From assembly GCA_001800075.1 (NCBI GenBank), contig MGUR01000075.1, positions 85,586 through 93,276 of the forward strand: DNA of 7,691 nt. Direction: 5' to 3'. Both the position numbers and the translations under genes were made by a program. Numbering within the stretch: the first letter of the stretch is position 1; every line of letters starts with the position of its first letter. Of the stretch, positions 1 to 4,801 are shown piece after piece. The stretch comes from Elusimicrobia bacterium RIFCSPLOWO2_01_FULL_59_12 (GTDB lineage Bacteria > Elusimicrobiota > Elusimicrobia > 2-01-FULL-59-12). Below the pieces are notes generated by a model, which saw only the letters and a program-made list of their open reading frames with translations, searched no databases and had not been told where the DNA came from.

Positions 1-614
1 CGCCCCGCCATGTTCAGCTGGGCGTTTCGGAAATAACGGTGGACGATCAGGGAAAACGGGAGCCGGGGAGGAAGAATTTCTTTTTTGTGCGCAAGTAGAG
101 ACTCCGGAATGCGTGTGACCTCATCGAAATCCGGGTGGGAGGCGTTGATCAGCGCCAGCTCACCCTCCCGGGCGTTTTCCGAATAATTTCCGGACTCGCC
201 GACCCGCAGGGCCATCTGGGTTTCCCGGCCCAGCCACTGACTGACAAACTGGCCTCCGAGCAGAAGGATCAGCCCGGCGTGAGACATGAAAATGCCGAGG
301 TCCTTGCGGACGGGCCGAAAGCGCGTGACAAAAGCCGCGATCAGGTTGATCATCCACAGCGCGCCGACCGTCAGGCCGCCCGGAAACACGGGCACGCTCC
401 GCCCGGCGATTTCGGTGGTCAGCCACCAGCTGTCAAAGTATTTTTTTTGCGCTTCGAACGTGCCCAGATGGGCCTGGGCGAGCGTGCCGGCCGCCACCAG
501 CGCGATGGCCAGCAGCAGGCACGACAGCGTGAGCTCGACGGCGGCCAGCCGGTGAAGCCAGACGAAAAATGATGACGGGATCACCCGATGACGGATTAAC
601 TTGAAACGGCTCAT
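1..614 (-). CDS. ResB-like cytochrome c biogenesis protein, N-terminal part (cut by window edge)
   Basis: The frame is open from an ATG at 614 to the window edge, giving 204 residues of the N-terminus. Three hydrophobic segments are visible at about residues 26-46, 80-97 and 106-127. Recognisable stretches are GTLAQAHLGTFEAQKKYF (43-60), SHAGLILLLGG (111-121) and SGNYSENAREGELALIN (141-157), followed by LPFSLIVHRYF. This pattern, with a 'GTL-Q-HLG--E-QK-YF' segment after TM1 and a 'NYSE' segment after TM3, matches my memory of ResB/Ccs1-type proteins. These work with CcsA/ResC in the inner membrane to deliver haem and attach it to apocytochrome c (system II). The ATG lies 31 bases after the lipoprotein stop and has no clear Shine-Dalgarno; a GTG at residue 11 is an alternative start. 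Being cotranscribed with the lipoprotein is likely. The C-terminal half, and any fused or adjacent ccsA, lies outside the window. The subfamily is inferred without alignment. Confidence 0.8.
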   Translation of the reverse strand, partial: MSRFKLIRHRVIPSSFFVWLHRLAAVELTLSCLLLAIALVAAGTLAQAHLGTFEAQKKYFDSWWLTTEIAGRSVPVFPGGLTVGALWMINLIAAFVTRFRPVRKDLGIFMSHAGLILLLGGQFVSQWLGRETQMALRVGESGNYSENAREGELALINASHPDFDEVTRIPESLLAHKKEILPPRLPFSLIVHRYFRNAQLNMAG

Positions 615-645
615 AGGCCGATCATCAAGCTATCACGTAATCGAG

Positions 646-1230
646 TCATCGTTGTGGGCCGTCATAAAAACGGAGACTCTCGAGGAATTGCCGGAAGGCC
701 GGTTCTGCGTCCTGGACGGTCCGGTCATCCCCGGTCATTTTGAAGAACCAGGTACGGCCCTTGCGCGCGTGAATCGCGGCGACCAGGCGTTTTCCGCCGT
801 GCTCAAAATCAACCCAGCGCATGGAGCGGCCCGACGGCGTGATGGATTGGCTGAACCGGGCCAGTTCTTCCTGAGACAGCGGGTCGAGATCGATCTGGCC
901 GCGCCAGCGGTTGATGTTCGCCAGATCCCCGCCCGCCGTTCCCGCAAGCGGGATCACGGAAACATCCGCCGTCCGCCCGCCGGGTCCCTTGACGAGAAAA
1001 CTGCCCGCGCGCATCGCGGAGGGAGCTTGTTCTTCCCACCCGGCGGGCGTCCTCCAGGTGACTTCCTGAGGAGCGGGCGCGGCGGCGTGGGACGGCGAAC
1101 GGGGAATTTCTTTGGAGACCCGGTAGGTTTCGATGGGGTCGCGCCGGCAGGCGCTGATTGCCGTCAATGCGAGAAGTACGGCCAGGGCTGGGGGACGCAG
1201 CGGACCTATCGAACTTTTCGCCGGTTGCAT
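646..1230 (-). CDS. Putative lipoprotein of unknown function upstream of resB
   Basis: This gene encodes 194 residues. The N-terminus is a lipoprotein signal: a basic start (K5, R12), a hydrophobic core at about 14-24 and a lipobox ISAC ending at Cys28, so lipid attachment at Cys28 is predicted and the mature protein should face the periplasm. A proline/alanine-rich linker follows (about 43-55), then one compact domain to the end. It starts WRTPAGWEE and contains MRAGSFLV, ADVSVIPL, GGDLANINRWRGQ, LVAAIHARKGRTWFFKMTG and FRQFLESLRFY. I remember similar uncharacterised proteins beside ResB/CcsA cytochrome c biogenesis genes in several phyla, which fits the next gene here. A role in cytochrome c maturation is inferred from position only. 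The ATG at 1230 is the only reasonable in-frame start; it lies 26 bases after the secG stop and has no close Shine-Dalgarno (an AAGGGGA lies about 20 bases upstream), so translation may be coupled to secG. Confidence 0.8.
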   Translation of the reverse strand: MQPAKSSIGPLRPPALAVLLALTAISACRRDPIETYRVSKEIPRSPSHAAAPAPQEVTWRTPAGWEEQAPSAMRAGSFLVKGPGGRTADVSVIPLAGTAGGDLANINRWRGQIDLDPLSQEELARFSQSITPSGRSMRWVDFEHGGKRLVAAIHARKGRTWFFKMTGDDRTVQDAEPAFRQFLESLRFYDGPQR

Positions 1231-1256
1231 GACAACGATAAGTTCATTGCGTCCCC

Positions 1257-1553
1257 TTATGGGGCGACCGGGGCGGAGGCGCCGCCGGGCATCGGGATCT
1301 GTTCCAGGAGGGACCGCCTGTTGCGCTGGCCGGTCAAGATCGTGAGTCCCACGGAGGTGATCATGAACACCACCGCCATCCCCGTGGTTAGTTTTTTAAT
1401 GAACGCGGACCCGGAGGGGGCCGAGAAAAGCTGGTCGCCCCCCCCGCCTCCGAAAAGGTTTCCCAGCCCCGCGCCTTTTCCCGCCTGGAACAACACCACC
1501 AGGATGAGTCCGATGCAGACAATGATATGCATGAAAACAAAGATTCCGTACAT
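1257..1553 (-). CDS. secG: SecG, preprotein translocase subunit
   Basis: This is a 98-residue SecG, the small accessory subunit of the SecYEG inner-membrane channel that assists SecA-driven export. Two membrane segments are visible, at about residues 3-23 and 55-74. The conserved cytoplasmic loop between them reads LVVLFQAGKGAGLGNLFGG, followed by LFSAPSGSAFIKKLT, both typical of the family. The C-terminal tail is short, basic, then proline/alanine-rich. The ATG at 1553 was chosen because the first membrane segment follows at once and a GGTGGGGG purine stretch lies about 8 bases upstream; a GTG at 1583 would add ten residues (RGWHRWGLT) atypical of SecG and would fall inside a hairpin. The five-glycine stretch is encoded partly by eight G bases in a row (1438-1445), a spot prone to slippage or sequencing error. 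secG lying directly after glycolytic genes is a known arrangement in many bacteria. Confidence 0.93.
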   Translation of the reverse strand: MYGIFVFMHIIVCIGLILVVLFQAGKGAGLGNLFGGGGGDQLFSAPSGSAFIKKLTTGMAVVFMITSVGLTILTGQRNRRSLLEQIPMPGGASAPVAP

Positions 1554-1569
1554 GGTTAACCCCCACCGG

Positions 1570-1602
1570 TGCCACCCCCGCACGTCGTAAGCGGGAATGA
1601 CA
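1570..1602 (-). repeat. Imperfect inverted repeat / hairpin between gpmA and secG
   Basis: In the transcribed (minus) strand, TGTCATTCCCGC (1602-1591) can pair with GCGGGGGTGGCA (1581-1570) over 12 positions, nine Watson-Crick and three G-U, around a 9-base loop. It begins two bases after the gpmA stop codon and ends 16 bases before the secG ATG. No T tract follows, so it is not a standard terminator. The 'GTCATTCCCGC' arm resembles dispersed palindromic repeats seen in many bacterial genomes, which makes a REP-like element or an mRNA-processing/stability hairpin plausible. Confidence 0.6.
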
Positions 1603-1604
1603 GC

Positions 1605-2216
1605 TTAGTTGATGTTTTTGCTTCTTTCCAGCATTCGGCCTGCGGCGTCAATATCATAAATAATCGGGGCTCCCGTTGGAATTTCCAGTTTGAGCACCTG
1701 GTCCCGGGTCAGTTGGTCCAGGTCCATCACGATCGAGCGCAGGGAGTTGCCGTGCGCGGCGATCAGGACATTGTGTCCCGCTTTCACCAGCGGCAAGATC
1801 TGAGATTGGAAGTAGGGGAGGGTCCGCGCGGCGGTGTCTTTCAGGCTTTCGCCGTTGGGCGGGGCGACGTCATAACTGCGGCGCCAGATGTGCACCTGTT
1901 CCGCGCCGAACTTTTCCGCGGTTTCCGCCTTGTTTAGACCCTGCAGGTCTCCGTAATGGCGCTCATTGAGCGCCTGATCGTCGACGATGGGGATTCCCGT
2001 CTGGCCAATTTCTTCAAGGATAATGCGGAGGGTTTCCTGGGCGCGTTTGAGCTTGGAGGTGAACGCCCGCTGGAAAGGGATCCCCTTCAACGCCTGTCCC
2101 GCGCGACGCGCTTCTTCTTCCCCTTTTTTGGAAAGCGGCACGTCCATCCAGCCGGTGAAGCGGTTTTCTAAATTCCACTGGGATTGGCCGTGGCGTATTA
2201 AAACAAGTTTAGCCAT
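1605..2216 (-). CDS. gpmA: 2,3-bisphosphoglycerate-dependent phosphoglycerate mutase (short form)
   Basis: This 203-residue enzyme interconverts 3- and 2-phosphoglycerate in the cytoplasm through a phosphohistidine intermediate. The histidine phosphatase signature LIRHGQSQWN (6-15) holds the catalytic His9, followed by ENRFTGWMDVPLS (17-29), TSKLKRAQET (53-62), ALNERHYGDLQGLNK (82-96, with acid residue Glu85), WRRSYDVAPP (111-120), and the second catalytic histidine in AAHGNSLR (His155). The substrate-site stretch LEIPTGAPIIYD (177-188) is also present. It is shorter than the roughly 250-residue E. coli enzyme: the insertion between 'APP' and 'GESLKDT' and the C-terminal tail are missing, as in the short forms known from other bacteria. 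No catalytic residue appears lost. The ATG at 2216 has AGGGGG eight bases upstream, and that site lies at the edge of a hairpin element. It stands between pgk and secG, where tpiA is often found. Confidence 0.95.
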   Translation of the reverse strand: MAKLVLIRHGQSQWNLENRFTGWMDVPLSKKGEEEARRAGQALKGIPFQRAFTSKLKRAQETLRIILEEIGQTGIPIVDDQALNERHYGDLQGLNKAETAEKFGAEQVHIWRRSYDVAPPNGESLKDTAARTLPYFQSQILPLVKAGHNVLIAAHGNSLRSIVMDLDQLTRDQVLKLEIPTGAPIIYDIDAAGRMLERSKNIN

Positions 2217-2224
2217 TAGTCACT

Positions 2225-2231
2225 TCCCCCT
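2225..2231 (-). promoter_or_regulatory. Ribosome-binding site of gpmA, at the base of a repeat hairpin
   Basis: The transcribed strand reads GAGGGGGAAGTGACTA directly before the gpmA ATG. The purine core AGGGGGA is eight bases from the start codon, a good distance. The upstream bases of the core are the 3' arm of the last hairpin of the 2228-2314 element, so folding could partly limit access to this site. Confidence 0.6.
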
Positions 2232-2314
2232 CTCCCCTGGTGGGAGACGGCGGGGTGAGGGGTGCCTAGGATCGTCTACCCCCCATCCTTGCCTTCCCCC
2301 ACAAGGGGGGAAGG
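2228..2314 (-). repeat. Three-hairpin REP-like element between pgk and gpmA
   Basis: Almost the whole pgk-gpmA spacer is inverted repeats. In transcript order: hairpin A, CCTTCCCCC (2314-2306) pairs perfectly with GGGGGAAGG (2300-2292) around a 5-base loop; hairpin B, GGATGGGGGG (2288-2279) pairs with CCCCTCACCC (2262-2253) with one G-U and one mismatch around a 16-base loop; hairpin C, TCTCCC (2247-2242) pairs with GGGAGA (2236-2231) around a 5-base loop, plus two outer pairs. The motifs resemble palindromic repeats of the 'CCCTCACCCC...CTCTCCC...GGGAGAGGG' kind that are scattered through many bacterial genomes. No T tract follows, so a simple terminator is unlikely. Copy number elsewhere in this genome cannot be judged. 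Confidence 0.7.
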
Positions 2315-2325
2315 GATAAAGGAAG

Positions 2326-3543
2326 CTAAGCATCGGGTAAAGCCGCTATTCCCGGAAGGGTCTTTCCCTCCAGGAACTCCAGGGACGCGCCGCCGCCTGT
2401 TGAGATATGGGACAGCTTGTCCGCCAGGTGGGCCTGCTGGACAGCGGCCACGGAATCCCCGCCGCCCACGATGGTGATGGCGCCGCGCGGGGTGATGTCC
2501 GCCAGGGCTTGAGCGATGGCGAGGGTGCCGGCGGCAAAAGGCGGCATTTCAAAAATTCCCATCGGCCCGTTCCAGACCACGGTCTTGGCCTTGGACAGCA
2601 GGGTGGAATAGGTTTTGGCCGTCTGCGGGCCGATGTCGACTCCGGTCCATCCTGCTGGAATGTTGGAATCCCCCGTATTTTTCGAAGGCGCCTTGGCGTC
2701 GATCTGCTCCACGATCAGATGATCCTGAGGTAGAAAAAATTGAACATGCTTGTCCTGGGCTTTCTTCAGCAGGGATTTCGCCACGTCGAGCTTGTCCTGT
2801 TCGACCCGGGAATTGCCCATCTCCAGCCCCTGCGCCTTGAGAAACGTGTAGGCCATGGCGCCGCCGATCAGGAGCGCGTTCACCTTGTTGAGCAGGGATT
2901 CGATCACCTCAATTTTGTCCGACACCTTGGATCCCCCCAGAACGGCAATAAACGGCCGTTCCGGATTTTCCAGCACTTTTGAAAGGTAATAAATTTCTTT
3001 TGCCAGAAGCAGGCCGGCGGCGCTCGGCAAGATCGAGGGCACGCCCGCGGTGGACGCATGGGCGCGGTGGACGGCTCCGAACGCATCCTGGACAAAACCC
3101 TCCGCCAGACTCGCCAGCGCTTTGGCAAAGGCCGGGTCATTGGCTTCTTCTTCCGCGTGAAAGCGAAGATTTTCAAGCAGCAGGAGGTCGCCGGGTTTCA
3201 AGGCCCGCGCCAGGTCCTGCACTTTTTCGCCGATGCAGTCGGGCGCCATCTGGACATTTTTGCGCAGCAGGCTTTCAAGGCGCTTGGCGACGGGCTGAAG
3301 GCTGTAGTCAGTGTCGGGTCGGCCTTTGGGGCGCCCGAGGTGAGCGCAGAGGATAAGCGCCGCGCCCTTTTCCAGCAGGAAGTTCAGCGTCGGCAGGGTT
3401 TCACGGATCCGGGTGTCATCGGTGATGACGCCCTGGCCGTCCAGCGGAACGTTATAGTCGACCCGGACCAGGATTCGCTTTCCCTGAACAGCGAGCGCGT
3501 CCAGCGTGCGTTTGGAGATCCGCGGAGGAGAAATGGCAGGCAT
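2326..3543 (-). CDS. pgk: Phosphoglycerate kinase
   Basis: This 405-residue cytoplasmic enzyme transfers phosphate from 1,3-bisphosphoglycerate to ADP, an ATP-yielding step of glycolysis. Family motifs in order are RVDYNVP (27-33), HLGRPKG (68-74), LLENLRFHAEEE (122-133), DAFGAVHRAHAS (153-164), GGSKVSDK (203-210), WNGPMGIFE (324-332), GGGDSVAAV (360-368) and STGGGASLEFLEG (381-393). Both lobes, for 3-phosphoglycerate and for nucleotide, are therefore complete, and the length is normal. Two bases of variation stand out: the usual DAFGTAHRAHAS reads DAFGAVHRAHAS, and RVDFNVP reads RVDYNVP; neither removes a known catalytic arginine or lysine. The start is uncertain. ATG at 3543 is preferred, with TTG at 3549 as an alternative, but neither has a Shine-Dalgarno, and the repeat array ends at 3550, just upstream. 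It is 89 bases after gap and feeds 3-phosphoglycerate to the next gene's product. Confidence 0.96.
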   Translation of the reverse strand: MPAISPPRISKRTLDALAVQGKRILVRVDYNVPLDGQGVITDDTRIRETLPTLNFLLEKGAALILCAHLGRPKGRPDTDYSLQPVAKRLESLLRKNVQMAPDCIGEKVQDLARALKPGDLLLLENLRFHAEEEANDPAFAKALASLAEGFVQDAFGAVHRAHASTAGVPSILPSAAGLLLAKEIYYLSKVLENPERPFIAVLGGSKVSDKIEVIESLLNKVNALLIGGAMAYTFLKAQGLEMGNSRVEQDKLDVAKSLLKKAQDKHVQFFLPQDHLIVEQIDAKAPSKNTGDSNIPAGWTGVDIGPQTAKTYSTLLSKAKTVVWNGPMGIFEMPPFAAGTLAIAQALADITPRGAITIVGGGDSVAAVQQAHLADKLSHISTGGGASLEFLEGKTLPGIAALPDA

Positions 3544-3549
3544 GGGCAA

Positions 3550-3627
3550 GTGCTACCGTTCTACGGTGCTACCGTAACGGTGCTTCTGATAGAACCGTAA
3601 CACTGTAGCGCCGTAGCCCTGTAGCAC
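3550..3627. repeat. Inverted array of 8-base units filling the gap-pgk spacer
   Basis: The plus strand carries four adjacent 8-base units, CGTAACAC (3596), TGTAGCGC (3604), CGTAGCCC (3612) and TGTAGCAC (3620-3627). The minus strand carries the same kind of unit three times over 3573-3550: GGTAGCAC, CGTAGAAC, GGTAGCAC. The shared pattern is roughly N-GTA-R-M-N-C. Because the two blocks face each other they can fold into a long imperfect stem, 3550-3575 against 3602-3627, with about 21 of 26 positions paired (one as G-U), including perfect GTGCTAC/GTAGCAC ends. The element begins after the gap stop and ends six bases before the pgk ATG. It has no T tract and no coding frame. Confidence 0.75.
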
Positions 3628-3632
3628 AGTGG

Positions 3633-4661
3633 TTATCGGGCGGCGAGAGCGGCGCCGGTCTTCTTGGCGATGCAGGCCACCAAGTCCACCACGCGGTTGG
3701 AGTAGCCCCATTCGTTGTCGTACCAGCCGAACACCTTGGCGAAATTGCCGTCGATGACGTCGGTGGACAGCGAATCGAAGATGCAGGACTTGGGGTTGCC
3801 GATGAAATCGCGCGAGACCAGGGGTTCGTCGCAGTATTCGAGGTATTTGGAAAGGCCCGCGGAGGACGCGGCCTTCTTGTAGGCGGCGTTGATCTCTTCC
3901 TTGGTGGCTGGTTTTTCCAGTTCGACGGTGAGATCCACCAGGGAGACATCGATGGTCGGCACGCGGATGGCGATGCCGTTCATTTTCCCTTTGAGTTCGG
4001 GAATCACCAGGCCAATGGCTTTGGCGGCGCCCGTCGAGGTCGGGATCATGGACACGCCCGCCGCGCGAGCGCGCCGGAGGTCCTTATGCGGGAAATCCTG
4101 AATAACCTGGTCATTGGTGTACGAATGGATCGTGGTCATCAGGCCGCGTTTGATCCCGAAGCTTTCGCGCAGGACCTTGGCCAGGGGCGCCAGGCAGTTG
4201 GTCGTGCAGGACGCGTTGGAAATAACGATGTGTTTGGCGGGGTCGAACTTGTCGTCGTTGATGCCCATGCAGAGGGTGATGTCTTCCCCCTTGGCGGGGG
4301 CGGAGATCACGACGCGTTTGGCTCCGGCCGCGAGATGGGCCTTGGCTTTTTCAGCATCGGTGAAGCGGCCGGTGGATTCCACCACGATATCCACGCCCAA
4401 CTCTTTCCAGGGAAGCGCCGCGGGATCCTTCTGGGCGACCACTTTGACCGGTTTGCCGTCAATGACGATCTCGTTCTCGCGGGCTTCCACCTTACCGGGG
4501 TAAATGCCGAAGACGGAGTCGTACTTAAACAGGTAGGCAAGGGTTTTGGCGTCGGTGAGGTCGTTTACGGCCACCCAGTCGATGTCCTTGCTGCCCCAAC
4601 CGGCTTTCAAAACCAGACGGCCGATACGTCCAAATCCATTGATGCCTACGCGAACGCCCAT
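3633..4661 (-). CDS. gap: Glyceraldehyde-3-phosphate dehydrogenase, type I (NAD-type)
   Basis: This 342-residue enzyme oxidises and phosphorylates glyceraldehyde-3-phosphate to 1,3-bisphosphoglycerate in the cytoplasm. The Rossmann fold starts at once with VGINGFGRIGRLV (5-17), and Asp34 in AVNDL is the residue that favours NAD over NADP. The active-site stretch SNASCTTNCLAPL (148-160) holds catalytic Cys152, and His179 in TTIHSYTNDQ is the base. Further family motifs are HKDLRRARAA (192-201), STGAAKAIG (209-217), PELKGKMNGIAIRVP (221-235) and GWYDNEWGYSNRVVDL (312-327). Asp34 together with proline 191 argues for a glycolytic NAD enzyme and not a GapB-type NADP enzyme. A phenylalanine (190) stands before this proline where a leucine is usual in the related Bacillus enzyme. 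The ATG at 4661 is secure: a strong AAGGAGG lies nine bases upstream. It is the first gene of the glycolytic run and is followed by pgk. Confidence 0.97.
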   Translation of the reverse strand: MGVRVGINGFGRIGRLVLKAGWGSKDIDWVAVNDLTDAKTLAYLFKYDSVFGIYPGKVEARENEIVIDGKPVKVVAQKDPAALPWKELGVDIVVESTGRFTDAEKAKAHLAAGAKRVVISAPAKGEDITLCMGINDDKFDPAKHIVISNASCTTNCLAPLAKVLRESFGIKRGLMTTIHSYTNDQVIQDFPHKDLRRARAAGVSMIPTSTGAAKAIGLVIPELKGKMNGIAIRVPTIDVSLVDLTVELEKPATKEEINAAYKKAASSAGLSKYLEYCDEPLVSRDFIGNPKSCIFDSLSTDVIDGNFAKVFGWYDNEWGYSNRVVDLVACIAKKTGAALAAR

Positions 4662-4670
4662 AATCCACTT

Positions 4671-4677
4671 CCTCCTT
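4671..4677 (-). promoter_or_regulatory. Strong Shine-Dalgarno of gap
   Basis: AAGGAGG in the transcribed strand is a near-perfect match to the 16S rRNA 3' end, nine bases before the gap ATG. It is clearly the best ribosome-binding site in this window and contrasts with pgk, which shows none. Confidence 0.85.
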
Positions 4678-4694
4678 GTCCGCCCCCCGGTCCC

Positions 4695-4710
4695 CTGGCG
4701 GATCCGCCAG
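4695..4710. promoter_or_regulatory. Perfect 16-base palindrome in the gap leader
   Basis: CTGGCGGATCCGCCAG is a perfect 16-base palindrome, about 17 bases upstream of the gap Shine-Dalgarno. In RNA it would form a 6-pair stem with a GATC loop. In DNA its two-fold symmetry could suit a dimeric regulator. No T tract follows, so it is not a standard terminator. It could also be one copy of a dispersed short repeat. The function is not determined by the sequence. Confidence 0.5.
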
Positions 4711-4772
4711 CGCCTTGGGAGTGGAGTATTTCGCCTTAATTTGTGGGAATCTTCAGGCGGGAAACCGGGCAG

Positions 4773-4801
4773 ATTCTACTAGATATCCCGTGCCAGGACA
4801 A
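4773..4801 (-). promoter_or_regulatory. Candidate sigma-70-type promoter for gap, overlapping the comF end
   Basis: The transcribed strand has TTGTCC (4801-4796), a 17-base spacer and TAGAAT (4778-4773). The -10 matches TATAAT at five of six positions, the -35 matches TTGACA at four of six, and the spacing is ideal. Most of the site lies inside the last comF codons, and the -10 starts right after its stop. The leader would be about 105 bases and contain the 16-base palindrome. Chance matches of this quality occur, and the phylum's promoter consensus is unknown. Confidence 0.35.

Noticed and set aside
135..572. Plus-strand open frames at 135-572 and 286-555, and a minus-strand one at 160-426
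   Set aside because: These overlap the ResB-like gene in other frames. The ResB-like frame has membrane segments and family motifs and stays open to the window edge.
615..645. Weak inverted repeat between the lipoprotein and resB-like genes
   Set aside because: Only four to five pairs (CGAT/ATCG) are formed in a 31-base spacer; it is consistent with chance.
1253..1264. CCCC-TTAT-GGGG inverted repeat at the secG stop
   Set aside because: The stem is only four pairs with no T tract; this is too short in GC-rich DNA to call a terminator.
601..1590. A 329-residue open frame on the plus strand
   Set aside because: It runs antisense across the lipoprotein and secG genes, has no recognisable domain, and is arginine/proline/glycine-rich as expected from reading GC-rich genes backwards.
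1554..1604. A tRNA gene next to secG, as often seen in other genomes
   Set aside because: The spacers on both sides of secG (51 and 26 bases) are too short for a tRNA, and no cloverleaf or T-loop motif is visible.
3058..3600. A 180-residue plus-strand open frame
   Set aside because: It is the antisense shadow of pgk and runs into the repeat array; it has no family motif, and pgk is complete on the other strand.
3550..3632. A CRISPR array in the gap-pgk spacer
   Set aside because: The units are only eight bases, lie directly against each other without spacers, and occur in both orientations.
4086..4739. A 217-residue plus-strand open frame
   Set aside because: It mirrors gap, whose motifs are all present on the minus strand; the predicted protein is an unfolded-looking mix without a domain.
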